NCBI GenBank assembly: GCA_904374465.1
Contig: CAJFFY010000017.1
Span: 1 to 47,379 of the forward strand
Length of the DNA: 47,379 bases
Source: an uncultured Subdoligranulum sp.
GTDB taxonomy: Bacteria; Bacillota; Clostridia; Oscillospirales; Ruminococcaceae
Direction: 5' to 3'
Shown here: positions 32,510 through 40,920 of the stretch, piece by piece
Position numbering within the stretch: the stretch's first letter is position 1
Layout of the letters: each line of letters opens with the position of its first letter
Notes under the pieces: model-generated
Told to the model about the DNA's origin: nothing
Databases searched by the model: none
The model's input: only the letters and a program-made list of their open reading frames with translations
Position numbers and translations under genes: made by a program

Positions 32510-34312
32510 TCAGCCGTTCAGCAACGCTTCCATCTCGTCCAGCAGCTGGCCGAAGTAGTCCAGCGCCGCGTCGATGGGCGCCGGGGTGGACAGGTCCACC
32601 CCCGCCCCCTGCAGCAGGCTGACCGGGTCGGTGGAGCAGCCGCCGCTGAGGAAGTGCAGGTAGTCCTGCACGGCGGGCTCACCCTCCCGCAGGATGCGCT
32701 GGGACAGCGCCACCGCGCAGGCAAAGCCGGTGGCATACTGGTAGACGTAGAAGTTGTAGTAGAAGTGGGGAATCCGCGCCCACTCCAGGGCAATGTCGGG
32801 GTCGGCCACAATCTCGTCGCCGTAGTAGCTGCGGTTGAGCTCGGCGTACTTTGCGCACAAAGCCTCGGCGGTCAGGGCCTGGCCCTGGCGGGTCTGCTCG
32901 CTGCACCACAGCTCAAACTCGGCAAACATGGTCTGCCGGTAGAGGGTGGCGCGGAACTGCTCCAGGAAATGGTTGATCAGGTAGGCGCGCTGGCGGGGCT
33001 CGGTGGTCTTGCCCAGCAGGTAGCGGATGAGCAGCGCCTCGTTGCAGGTGGAGGCCACCTCGGCCACAAAGATCTTGTAGTCGGCGTAGGACGGGCTCTG
33101 CTCCCGGTTGGACAGGTAGGAGTGCAGCGCGTGGCCCATCTCATGCACCAGGGTGAAGGCGTCGCCCAGCGTGTCGGTGTAGTTGAGCAGCACAAAGGGA
33201 TGCACGGCGTAGACACCGGCGGAGTAGGCGCCCGAGCGCTTGCCCTGGTTTTCGTAGACGTCGATCCAGCGGTGGGTGAAGCCCTCCTCCAGGATGGAGA
33301 GGTACTCCTTGCCCAGGGGCGCCAGTGCCTGGCGGGCCAGCTCCTTGGCCTGTTCAAAGCTCACCTGCTGGTCGGCGTCGGCCACCATGGGGGTGTACAG
33401 GTCGTAGTAGTGCAGCTCGTCCAGGCCCATGAGCTTTTTGCGCAGGGCCACATAGCGGTGCATGGTGGGCAGATGTTTATGCACCGTTTCGATGAGGTTG
33501 TGGTAGATTTCTACCGGCACCTCGGTGTCGTCCAGCGCCGCGTGCAGCGCCGACGGATAGTGCCGGGCGTCGGCAAAGAACTGCAGCTGCTTCATCTGGG
33601 CGCCCAGCAGCGAGGCGCAGGTGTTTTTGACCTTGTCGAACCCGGCGTACAGGTTGTGGAAGGCCGAGGCCCGCAGCGTGCGGTCGGACGATTCCATCAG
33701 AGCGATGTAGCTGCCGTGGCTCAGGGCATGGGCTTCGCCCTTTTCGTCCACGGCATCGGCAAAGGTCAGGTCGGCGTTGTTCAAAAGGGCAAAGGTGTTG
33801 CCCGGGGCCTGGCCCATGCTGCCGGCGGCGGCCAGCAGGGCCTCCCCTTCCGCCGAGAGGGTGTGTTCCTTCTTGTGCAGGATGCGGTCCAGCAGCAGGC
33901 GGTAGGCTTCCAGGGCAGGCTCTTCCTTATAAAAAGAGTCGAGTTTTTCTGCAGGGATTGCCAGAATTTCCGGCGTCTGGAAGGCCTGGGCCTGGCTCCA
34001 GGCCACAATGCAGTTGTCGGCCTGGGCGCTCATCTGCTGGTAGACGGGGTTGCGGGTGTCCTCGTCGGTTCTGCGGTAGGCGTAGGAGATCAGCCGGTCG
34101 CCGTCCACCATGCTCTGGTCCTGCAGCTGCAGGAAGCCCAGCAGGCTGGCGGCGCTGTCCCCCAGGTGCCCGGCATAACCGGCCATCCGCTCCAGCAGGG
34201 CCAGGAAGTCTTTCCGGGCGGCCTGCCAGGCCTCGTCGGTGGGGTAAAGATCGGTGATCTGCCAGGTGGTTTCCGGCGCCAGCTGGCTGCGCTCCGGGAT
34301 CTGTTTTGCCAT
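32510..34312 (-). CDS. pepF: Oligoendopeptidase F, M3 family
   Basis: A 600-residue cytosolic zinc metallopeptidase cutting short peptides, full length for PepF. The HExxH motif is in LVHEMGHALHS near residue 390, with the downstream glutamate in VAEVASTCNEAL. The N-terminal WQITDLYPTDEAWQAARKD is characteristic. Located directly upstream of the peptide importer on the same strand, so it plausibly digests the imported peptides. It has its own promoter, and the start at 34312 follows AGAGGAA. Confidence 0.95.
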   Translation of the reverse strand: MAKQIPERSQLAPETTWQITDLYPTDEAWQAARKDFLALLERMAGYAGHLGDSAASLLGFLQLQDQSMVDGDRLISYAYRRTDEDTRNPVYQQMSAQADNCIVAWSQAQAFQTPEILAIPAEKLDSFYKEEPALEAYRLLLDRILHKKEHTLSAEGEALLAAAGSMGQAPGNTFALLNNADLTFADAVDEKGEAHALSHGSYIALMESSDRTLRASAFHNLYAGFDKVKNTCASLLGAQMKQLQFFADARHYPSALHAALDDTEVPVEIYHNLIETVHKHLPTMHRYVALRKKLMGLDELHYYDLYTPMVADADQQVSFEQAKELARQALAPLGKEYLSILEEGFTHRWIDVYENQGKRSGAYSAGVYAVHPFVLLNYTDTLGDAFTLVHEMGHALHSYLSNREQSPSYADYKIFVAEVASTCNEALLIRYLLGKTTEPRQRAYLINHFLEQFRATLYRQTMFAEFELWCSEQTRQGQALTAEALCAKYAELNRSYYGDEIVADPDIALEWARIPHFYYNFYVYQYATGFACAVALSQRILREGEPAVQDYLHFLSGGCSTDPVSLLQGAGVDLSTPAPIDAALDYFGQLLDEMEALLNG

Positions 34313-34402
34313 AGCGGGTTCCTCTTTTCTGGGATGATGTGGCGGCCACCGGCCGGGCGTCCGCCGTCAGGGTGTGCGCAGTCAGCGCACAACAGTGTTC
34401 CT

Positions 34403-34431
34403 AGTATAGCACAGGCGGAGAGAATTGTCAC
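34403..34431 (-). promoter_or_regulatory. Promoter of pepF
   Basis: Minus strand GTGACA (34426-34431), 17-bp spacer, TATACT (34403-34408). Confidence 0.6.
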
Positions 34432-34439
34432 GGTTTTTT

Positions 34440-34550
34440 CGTAAAAAACGTAAAAAAAACGGGCACCGCCCGGGGCCATGTCCGTGACACGTGGGCAGTG
34501 GGCCGCAAAAGCCGTCCGGGACCGGCCGTTCTTGGCCCCTGCCATGCCGT
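34440..34550 (-). repeat. Terminator-bearing intergenic repeat, copy A
   Basis: In the 343-base gap between pepF and the GntR gene. On the minus strand it reads GCTTTTGCGGCCCACTGCC (34512 down to 34494), then a short CGGGC/GCCCG hairpin and eight T. The 19-base block recurs with one mismatch at 42006-42024, also followed by a hairpin and T run. No gene ends upstream of copy A on this strand, so this terminator-like element has no obvious client. The rest of the gap holds the two promoters. Confidence 0.5.
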
Positions 34551-34578
34551 TTTTTTGGAGGATTTGCGCGGCTTTTGG

Positions 34579-34607
34579 TTGACATTTCCATAAGGAAGGT
34601 TTTTAAT
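34579..34607 (+). promoter_or_regulatory. Promoter of the GntR-family gene
   Basis: TTGACA (34579-34584), 17-bp spacer, TTTAAT (34602-34607). A TTCC-ATAA-GGAA inverted repeat lies in the spacer, possibly an autoregulatory site. Confidence 0.75.
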
Positions 34608-34655
34608 AGAAGATATACTTTAGGAGGATTTTGCCTCTTTTGGGGGAGGTCAACC

Positions 34656-35423
34656 ATGCCACACCGCAAATTCAACCAGATTTATGCGGAGCTGAAAGAA
34701 CGGATCGAGTCGGGAGTCTATACGGTCGGTCAGATGCTTCCCTCCGAAAACACACTGATCAAGGAGTTCGACTGTTCCCGGAACACGGTGCGCCGGGCCG
34801 TTGGCTGCCTGGTGCGGGATGGGTATGTCCAGACCTCCCAGGGACGGGGCATCTGCAACATCTATCAGCCGCTGGAGCCCTCCTCCTACGCCATCGACAC
34901 CATTGAATCTTTTGCCGAGGCTTCCCGACGCACGGGGCAGCACGGGACGTCCCGGGTGGTGCAGTTTGAAACCTGCACCACCGACGAGACCCTGGCCCGA
35001 AAAACCGGGTTCCCGGTGGGCACCGCCCTGTTCCACCAGATCTGCATCCACAACATCGACGGCATTCCCCGCATCCTGAACCACAACTATTTCCGGCAGG
35101 ACTGCATGCCCAACCTGAACGCCGAGATCGCCTCCGGGTCGATCTACCATTATCTGGAGGACGAGCTGGGCATGTCCATCGTGACCAGCAAGCGGATCTT
35201 CACGGTGGAACACGCCACCGAGGAGGACCGGGCGCTGCTGCAGCTGGACGGCTACGACTGCCTGGCTGTGGTGCGCAGCCAGACCTACAACAGCGAGGGC
35301 GTCATGTTTGAGTGCACCCAGTCCCGCCATTATCCGGGGATCTTCCGCTTCCAGAGCAACGCCGTGCGCCAGCACGTTACAGCCACACCCCGCAAGGCCC
35401 CTGCGACTACAACTTCCCGATAA
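34656..35423 (+). CDS. GntR/HutC-family transcriptional regulator
   Basis: A 255-residue repressor. Residues 1 to about 70 are the GntR winged helix (YAELKERIESGVYTVGQMLP, SENTLIKEF, SRNTVRRAV, DGYVQTSQGRG). Residues about 85-235 are a UTRA ligand-binding domain, which in this family often senses a sugar phosphate; the layout resembles trehalose-operon repressors (TreR). It lies beside, and convergent with, the sugar ABC/alpha-glucosidase genes, which it may control. The start at 34656 follows GGGGGAGG. The C-terminal 20 residues are Thr/Ala/Arg-rich and probably disordered. Confidence 0.9.
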   Translation: MPHRKFNQIYAELKERIESGVYTVGQMLPSENTLIKEFDCSRNTVRRAVGCLVRDGYVQTSQGRGICNIYQPLEPSSYAIDTIESFAEASRRTGQHGTSRVVQFETCTTDETLARKTGFPVGTALFHQICIHNIDGIPRILNHNYFRQDCMPNLNAEIASGSIYHYLEDELGMSIVTSKRIFTVEHATEEDRALLQLDGYDCLAVVRSQTYNSEGVMFECTQSRHYPGIFRFQSNAVRQHVTATPRKAPATTTSR

Positions 35424-35429
35424 CCGCAA

Positions 35430-35466
35430 AACGCGGTCGGCAAATGCCGACCGCGTTATTTTTTGC
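35430..35466. terminator. Bidirectional terminator between the GntR and phosphatase genes
   Basis: A 13-base perfect inverted repeat (35430-35442 with 35445-35457) followed by ATTTTTTTG on the plus strand; A-rich on the other side, serving both convergent genes. Confidence 0.85.
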
Positions 35467-35474
35467 GTTATTCT

Positions 35475-36767
35475 TCAGCGCAGCAGTTCTTCCAGCACCC
35501 GGCCGTCCGTGCCTGCCAGCGCGCCGCCCAGGATCCGGGCATAGGTGGGCGCCTCGTCCACCAGACGGGCCTGTTCCAGCAGGGCCCCGGGACGGATGTC
35601 CGGCCCGTTGGCCAGCAGAATGGGCTGGGGCCCGAAGGTGGGCAGATAGCCGTGGTCACCCCGGCCGCAGTGGTAGTCCGGCTGGTCCGCCGGGCGCGCC
35701 GCGGGACCGGTGCACCAGTCCCCGAAGGAGGTGTAGCCGTCGGTTTCCACTACGAAGGAGAAGTCCCCGCCCAGGTGCTCTTCCCGGCAGGCTTCCTCGG
35801 TGGTGTACAGCCGGGAGAAGCCGTACAGCTCGGTTTGCTGCAGCTGCTGCAGCAGGGCGTACACCCGGTCATGGAGGGCTTTGTCCGCCGGGTCCCGCAG
35901 GTAGATCAGGGCAGACATGCCGTTGGTCATGCACCAGGCGTCCCAGCTTTCCACCTTGCCGTCCCCGTCCAGGCGGATCAGCCCGGCCCGGGCCAGTTCC
36001 ACATTCAAGCTCACAAAGCGGGTGAAGTTGCGCTGCCCATGGTCGCTGACCAGGAAAATGTTGGTTTCCTCCAATACGCCGGCTTCCTCCATGGCGTCGG
36101 CCAGGGCGTTGAGCCAGTCGTCCAGCTCCTCCACCGCTTTGGTGATGTGGGGCCCGAAGATGCCCTGGGTATGACGCACCGCGTCGATGTTGGCGGGGTG
36201 CAGCAGCATCAGGTCGGGCCGGAACTGCCGCAGGATGTCGCAGGCACAGCGGATGCCGAAGAGGTCCCGTTCGGGGTGTTTTTGCTGGCAGTGCTCATAG
36301 ATGGCCTTGTGCCGCTCCACGATCTGCAGCACTTCCGGCGTGGTGCCGGTGCGCCGGAAGGCCTTTTCCAGGGTATCGCCGGGGCCGTAGGGCCAGTTGT
36401 CCGCCAGCAGGTAGTCGATGTCCGGATTGCTGCCCGTCACCGGCCAGAAAACCGCCGCGGTGGTACGGCCCGCCTGTTTTGCGGCCTTGAAGACCGTATC
36501 GCACCGGATGGGGCCGTATTCCCAGTGCCAGGGGGCCGGCACCGTGCCGGGGGTCAGCAGCGTGTTGGAGGCAATGCCGTGATGTTCCGGATACATGCCG
36601 GTCATCATGGTCACATGGGCGGGCAGGGTCAGCGACGGATAGATGGACCGCACCTGCCGCACCTGGGCGCCGCCGGCAAACAGCCGCCGGTAGGAGGAAG
36701 TCTGCCGGTACTGGACCAGGTCCTCCCCCACCATGGCGTCCGAAGAAATGACAAGAACTTTGCTCAT
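35475..36767 (-). CDS. Alkaline-phosphatase-superfamily phosphodiesterase/phosphatase
   Basis: A 430-residue protein of the type I phosphodiesterase/nucleotide pyrophosphatase group. Metal and catalytic positions are visible: D10 in VISSDAM, T47 in YPSLTLPAHVTMMTG (nucleophile), LHPANIDAVRHTQG, FLVSDHGQRN and GRGDHGYLP. There is no signal peptide, so it should be cytosolic. It overlaps the alpha-glucosidase stop by ATGA and is last in the sugar operon, suggesting action on a phosphorylated or phosphodiester-linked product of the imported sugar. Substrate unknown. Confidence 0.85.
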   Translation of the reverse strand: MSKVLVISSDAMVGEDLVQYRQTSSYRRLFAGGAQVRQVRSIYPSLTLPAHVTMMTGMYPEHHGIASNTLLTPGTVPAPWHWEYGPIRCDTVFKAAKQAGRTTAAVFWPVTGSNPDIDYLLADNWPYGPGDTLEKAFRRTGTTPEVLQIVERHKAIYEHCQQKHPERDLFGIRCACDILRQFRPDLMLLHPANIDAVRHTQGIFGPHITKAVEELDDWLNALADAMEEAGVLEETNIFLVSDHGQRNFTRFVSLNVELARAGLIRLDGDGKVESWDAWCMTNGMSALIYLRDPADKALHDRVYALLQQLQQTELYGFSRLYTTEEACREEHLGGDFSFVVETDGYTSFGDWCTGPAARPADQPDYHCGRGDHGYLPTFGPQPILLANGPDIRPGALLEQARLVDEAPTYARILGGALAGTDGRVLEELLR

Positions 36768-38422
36768 GCCTGTGCTCCTTTCCGGTACAGAACCAGCGCT
36801 TCATAGGGCCGCAGAGCAATGCTTTGCCCCGTGGGGGCGGCGGCCGGGTAGTTGCCCAGCAGCACCCGGAAGCCGTCCAGCGTGCGGTCGGCCTGCCAGG
36901 TGTAGTCCTCTCCGTAGAAGTTGCAGACCACCAGAAGCGTTTCCCCGGGCAGGGTGCGGGCGTAGGCAAAGACGCCGTCGTCCTCCGCCGTGACCGGCTG
37001 GAAATCGCCGTCGGACACCACATCATACTGCTTGCGCAGTGCAATGAGGCGCTGGTAATAGTGGAAGACCGAATCCTCGTCGGCCAGTTCGGCCCGGGCG
37101 TTGATGGTCTTACAGTTGGGGTTGACGCCGATCCAGGGGGTGCCGTCGGTAAAGCCGGCCTTGGGGGTGTCGTCCCACTGCATGGGGGTGCGGGCGTTGT
37201 CCCGGGAGTGTTTGGCCAGGATGCGCAGCGCGTCGTCGGGACTCAGGCCCCGGCGGGTCAGTATGCGGTAGTTGTTGAGGCTTTCCACATCCCGGTAGTC
37301 GGAAAGCGTGGGGAAATCCCCGTTGGTCATACCCAGTTCCTCGCCCTGGTACAGGAAGGGCGTGCCCCGCAGCAGCTGGTACAGGGTACCCAGCATCTTG
37401 GCGGACTGCTTCCAGTACACCCCTTCCGAGCCAAAGCGGGAAACGATGCGCGGCTGGTCGTGGTTGTTCAGGAAGAGGGCGTTCCAGGCGCCGTGTTCGG
37501 CCATGCGGCTCTGCCAGGTAAAGACCACCTGCTTGAAGGAGGGGAAATCCACCGGGGCCAGCACCCATTTTTGGTCGCCGGCAAAGTCGGCGCGCATGTG
37601 GTGGAAGCTGAACACCATGCTCAGCTCCTTCTCCTGGGGGTTGGCGTAGCGGTAGCAGCTTTCCAGCTGGGTGGCGGCCATCTCCCCCACCGTTACGATC
37701 GCAGGGTCCCGGCCGAAGGAGTTGGCGTTGAGCTCCTTCAGGAACTCATGGATGCGGGGGCCGTCGGTGAACAGGCGGGTTCCGTCGCCGTCGGGGTCGT
37801 CCCGGTAGGCGCCCTTGCTGACCTGGTTGATCACATCGAAGCGGAAGCCCTTGACACCCTTGTCCATCCAGAACCGGATGACCTTTTGCAGCTCCTGCCG
37901 CACCGCCGGGTTTTCCCAGTTGAGGTCGGGCTGCTGCACGGCATACAGGTGCAGGTAGTATTCGTCCTGTTGGGGCAGGTATTCCCACGCGCTGCCGCCG
38001 AACCGGCTTTGCCAGTTGGTGGGGGGCGTGTGGTCGGGCCCGCCCTTGCGGAAGATGTAAAAATCCCGGTAGTAGGGGTCGCCGGCCAGCGCCTTTTGGA
38101 ACCAGACATGCTGGTCGGAGGTGTGGTTGAATACCATGTCCAGCATCAGGCCGATGCCGCGCCGGTCGGCCTCCCGGACCAGGTTGTCAAAATCCTCCAT
38201 GGTGCCGTAGCGGGGGTCCACCGCGTAGTAGTCCGCCACATCGTAGCCGTTGTCCACCTGGGGCGATACAAAGAAGGGGCACAGCCACAGCATATTCACC
38301 CCCAGGGTCTGCAGGTAGTCCAGTTTGGAGGTAATGCCGTTCAAATCGCCAAAGCCGTTGCCGCTGGTATCGCAAAAGGATTTGAGGTAGATCTCGTAAA
38401 TCACGCTTTTCTTGTAGTCCAT
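36764..38422 (-). CDS. GH13 alpha-glucosidase, oligo-1,6-glucosidase/TreC-like
   Basis: A 552-residue cytosolic GH13 enzyme (subfamily 31 type). DMVFNH (95-100), nucleophile D196 in GFRFDVINQ, acid/base E247 in VGEMAA, and D322 in NHDQPR complete the site. Valine follows the nucleophile (V197), which in this group favours alpha-1,6 linkages (isomaltose, panose) or trehalose-6-phosphate over alpha-1,4. An ABC importer is next door, so an unphosphorylated alpha-glucoside is more likely than trehalose-6-phosphate. Start at 38422 follows a weak AGAGGCG. Confidence 0.9.
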   Translation of the reverse strand: MDYKKSVIYEIYLKSFCDTSGNGFGDLNGITSKLDYLQTLGVNMLWLCPFFVSPQVDNGYDVADYYAVDPRYGTMEDFDNLVREADRRGIGLMLDMVFNHTSDQHVWFQKALAGDPYYRDFYIFRKGGPDHTPPTNWQSRFGGSAWEYLPQQDEYYLHLYAVQQPDLNWENPAVRQELQKVIRFWMDKGVKGFRFDVINQVSKGAYRDDPDGDGTRLFTDGPRIHEFLKELNANSFGRDPAIVTVGEMAATQLESCYRYANPQEKELSMVFSFHHMRADFAGDQKWVLAPVDFPSFKQVVFTWQSRMAEHGAWNALFLNNHDQPRIVSRFGSEGVYWKQSAKMLGTLYQLLRGTPFLYQGEELGMTNGDFPTLSDYRDVESLNNYRILTRRGLSPDDALRILAKHSRDNARTPMQWDDTPKAGFTDGTPWIGVNPNCKTINARAELADEDSVFHYYQRLIALRKQYDVVSDGDFQPVTAEDDGVFAYARTLPGETLLVVCNFYGEDYTWQADRTLDGFRVLLGNYPAAAPTGQSIALRPYEALVLYRKGAQA

Positions 38423-38440
38423 GGGTGTACGCCTCTCGTC

Positions 38441-38480
38441 AAAAAATAAGAGGGGGACGGCCTTTTCAGGCCGCCCCCCT
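38441..38480 (-). terminator. Terminator/attenuator after the sugar-binding protein
   Basis: Stem of 38453-38464 with 38469-38480 (one mismatch), TTTC loop, then on the minus strand CTCTTATTTTTTG. Probably limits transcription into the alpha-glucosidase gene. Confidence 0.75.
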
Positions 38481-38508
38481 TTCTGCCGCGTTGGCGGCGA
38501 CTGTGCAA

Positions 38509-39828
38509 TCAGGCACCTGCCGTTTCTGCCTTTTGTGCATATTCCGCGATCTGTGCCGCATACTTGTCCAGTGTGGTCTTCACGTCCGCGCCGTTGATGC
38601 AGATTTCCTTGGCGGCGTCATTGATGGCCTGCTGCGCCTCGGACCAGTAGGAGACACGGGGCAGGGGCTGTGCGGCCTCCATGGCCTTCTGGGTGGCTTC
38701 CAGGAAAGGCTTCTGCCATTCCTCGGCATCGCCGTAGACGTCGCTGCGGAAGGACATCCAGCCGTTTTCTTTCATCAGCAGGGTCTGGACTTCCTTGCTT
38801 TCCATGTACTGGATGAAGTTCAGGGCCATTTCCTTGTTCTTGGAGCCCACGGGGATGCCCAGCATCTCGCCGCCCAGCGTCTTGACGAAGCCGTCCGGGC
38901 CGGAGAAGCCTTCGGTGGCGGAGATGGTGGTCTTGCCGCCGTCCTTCACCAGGATGTTGGCGCCGAACGGCCAGTTGGGTGCGTAGTAGACTTCATCGGT
39001 GGCCAGGTAGGTGTTGGTGGTGCTGAAGGTGGCGGTGGTGGTGTCCTCGGACAGTTCCGGCCACAGCTTCTGCAGGAAGGTGAAGGCCTCGACGCAGCCT
39101 TCGTCATTGAGCACCAGCGGGTCGCCGCCGGCGCTGCGGATGAATTCCACCAGTTCGATGGCGTCGCCGCTCATCGAGAGCTTCAGGCAGATACGGCCGA
39201 TGCCCTCCTGGTCCTTGATGGTCTTGGCGGCGTTGTACAGCTCATCCCAGTTGGTGGGCGGGGTCAGACCGTACTTTTCGAACATTTCGGTGTTGTAGTA
39301 GTTGATTTCGGCGTTGGGACGGTAGGGCATGAAGTAGGTCTTGCCGTCAAAGACACCGGCTTCCGCCATGGTGCCCATCGTCTCGGCGGGAATGATGTCG
39401 GTATAGTCCGACAGATCCTCCACCAGGCCGCCGTAGACCAGCGCGCTCAGGTTGTTGGCGTCCTGGGCAATGACGTCGATCTGCATATTGCCGGCCTCGT
39501 TCATGGCCTGCAGCTGCTTGATGACGTCGGTGGCCTCGATCTGGTCGGCCTGGACCTTCACGCCGTACTGCTCCTCGAAGCCGGGAATGACTTCGTTGCG
39601 CATGACTTCCCATTCTTCTTCGCCCAGGGCCATGGTCACATGCAGGGTACCGCCCTCGGTGGACGTTTCGGAGGCAGCGCCCTCCTCACTGGTGGCCGCC
39701 GGGGCGGTGCTCTCCGTTCCCTCGGCGGAGGACGCCGCGGTGCCGCCGCCGCAACCGGACAGGGCCAGGCTGGCACTCAACACGGCTGCCGTGGTGAGCG
39801 CTACGGTTTTGTGCATCATTTTTTTCAC
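38509..39828 (-). CDS. Carbohydrate ABC transporter substrate-binding lipoprotein
   Basis: A 439-residue lipoprotein of SBP family 1. Signal peptide 1-25 with lipobox LSGC (C26), then a Thr/Ser/Glu linker. The mature region (LHVTMALGEEEWEVMRNEVI, GFEEQYGVKV, YGGLVEDLSDY, YFMPYRPNAEINYYNTEMFE) is typical of oligosaccharide-binding proteins. The start is GTG at 39828, seven bases after AAAGGAGAG. It lies downstream of its two permease genes, separated by a 264-base spacer containing a palindromic repeat. Confidence 0.93.
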   Translation of the reverse strand: MKKMMHKTVALTTAAVLSASLALSGCGGGTAASSAEGTESTAPAATSEEGAASETSTEGGTLHVTMALGEEEWEVMRNEVIPGFEEQYGVKVQADQIEATDVIKQLQAMNEAGNMQIDVIAQDANNLSALVYGGLVEDLSDYTDIIPAETMGTMAEAGVFDGKTYFMPYRPNAEINYYNTEMFEKYGLTPPTNWDELYNAAKTIKDQEGIGRICLKLSMSGDAIELVEFIRSAGGDPLVLNDEGCVEAFTFLQKLWPELSEDTTTATFSTTNTYLATDEVYYAPNWPFGANILVKDGGKTTISATEGFSGPDGFVKTLGGEMLGIPVGSKNKEMALNFIQYMESKEVQTLLMKENGWMSFRSDVYGDAEEWQKPFLEATQKAMEAAQPLPRVSYWSEAQQAINDAAKEICINGADVKTTLDKYAAQIAEYAQKAETAGA

Positions 39829-39931
39829 AGTGAATCTCTCCTTTTCTTAATATTGTGGGTAAATTACCCGGGGATTGAAGTGAGTAACCGCAGGCGGCGG
39901 GAGGACTGATTGCGTGCTTGCGGTGCAGGCG

Positions 39932-39968
39932 GCGCCTAAAATTCCTCCCTGCTTCCGCCGCAGGCGGC
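39932..39968. repeat. REP-like intergenic repeat, copy 1
   Basis: A 37-base unit, identical to 40046-40082, starting GCGCCTAAAATTCCTCCC and ending in GCCGCAGGCGGC. A degenerate third piece (CCGCAGGCGGCGGGAGGA) lies near 39888-39906. It is intergenic, between the permease and binding-protein genes. Confidence 0.85.
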
Positions 39969-40045
39969 CTTTGCAACAAGGAACTCTCTTGCGGTGCCCG
40001 CCTCGTGCTTCGCGGTTCGCAACCCGCTCGCACTCTCCGACCGCT

Positions 40046-40095
40046 GCGCCTAAAATTCCTCCCTGCTTCCGCCGCAGGCGGCGGGAGGAATTTTA
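40046..40095. repeat. REP-like palindromic repeat, copy 2
   Basis: Identical 37-base unit, completed here into a long hairpin: CTAAAATTCCTCCC (40050-40063) pairs with GGGAGGAATTTTAG (40083-40096), with an inner GCCGC/GCGGC stem. No T run follows, so it is not a plain terminator. Its end coincides with the stop codon of the upstream permease gene; it could protect the mRNA 3' end and set the ratio of permease to binding protein. Confidence 0.8.
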
Positions 40096-40920
40096 GCCCT
40101 TAATAGCGCCGCTCAGGTAGCCGGACTTGAGGTACCGCTGCAGAATAAAGGTCACAATGATGACCGGGATGGCCAGGATGGTGGCGTAGGCCGCCGTCTG
40201 GAACATGCCGCCGCGCTCGATGTAGTAGTAGACCATCAGCGGCAGCGTCTTGGTGGAAAGGGACAGGTACAGCGCGTAGGTGAACTCATTCCAGCAGTTG
40301 AGCCATACATACATGCCGGCCACCGCAATGCCCTGCCCCGCCACCGGGAAGATCACCCGCATCAGCGCCTGCATCCGGGTGGCACCGTCGATGTAGGCGG
40401 CTTCGTCCAGGTCCCGCGGAATGCCCGAGAAGGTGGATACCAGGATCCAGGCCATGAAGGGCAGCTGACCGATCAGGTCCGCCAGAATCAGGCCCAGGCT
40501 GGTGTCCATCAGGTTCCACTTGAGGAAGTTCACCGAGATGGGCAGCGCAATGCCGATGGTGGGGAACATCTTGGTAAAGAACAGCACCATGACGAAGCTC
40601 AGCTTGACCTTGCGGCTCAGCCGGGAGATGGCGTAGGCCGCCGGCGAGACGATGAGGATGGCCACCACCGTGGTGGCCGTGGCCACCGTAAAACTCTTGA
40701 GCAGCGGGGCCAGCACGTTGCCGCTGGTCAGCACGTCGGCCCAGTGTTCCAGCGTAATGGCGTGGGGCAGCAGCGTGGGATGCTGGGTCATGACTTCCTC
40801 GGTGGTGCCGAAGGAGACTTTTACGACGATGTAGATGGGGATGATCATATAGGCGCAGAGGATGGCCAGAATCACCCCGAACCCGATTTTGCGCAGGGTG
40901 CGCTTGGTATCAGTCTTCAA
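40093..40920 (-). CDS. Carbohydrate ABC transporter permease, MalG-like
   Basis: A 275-residue permease with six helices. The EAA loop DEAAYIDGATRMQALMRVIF (near residues 170-190) is the MalG-type ATPase contact and the C-terminal YLKSGYLSGAIKG is diagnostic. The start is uncertain: TTG at 40920 has GGAGGG eight bases away, while another TTG at 40926 is too close. Overlaps the MalF-like gene. No transporter ATPase is encoded nearby, so a shared MsmK/UgpC-type ATPase elsewhere is inferred. Confidence 0.92.
   Translation of the reverse strand: MKTDTKRTLRKIGFGVILAILCAYMIIPIYIVVKVSFGTTEEVMTQHPTLLPHAITLEHWADVLTSGNVLAPLLKSFTVATATTVVAILIVSPAAYAISRLSRKVKLSFVMVLFFTKMFPTIGIALPISVNFLKWNLMDTSLGLILADLIGQLPFMAWILVSTFSGIPRDLDEAAYIDGATRMQALMRVIFPVAGQGIAVAGMYVWLNCWNEFTYALYLSLSTKTLPLMVYYYIERGGMFQTAAYATILAIPVIIVTFILQRYLKSGYLSGAIKG

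Noticed and set aside
30232..32622. A 796-codon open frame on the plus strand opposite the peptide-binding lipoprotein
   Set aside because: Low-complexity Gly/Val/His composition, no domain, no ribosome site, and it lies antisense to a clear lipoprotein gene. Similar GC-driven antisense frames (for example 1043-3025 and 9650-12031 on the minus strand) were rejected for the same reason.
36764..38422. Calling the GH13 enzyme trehalose-6-phosphate hydrolase (treC)
   Set aside because: Active-site motifs fit both TreC and oligo-1,6-glucosidase, and there is no trehalose PTS gene; an ABC importer suggests an unphosphorylated substrate.
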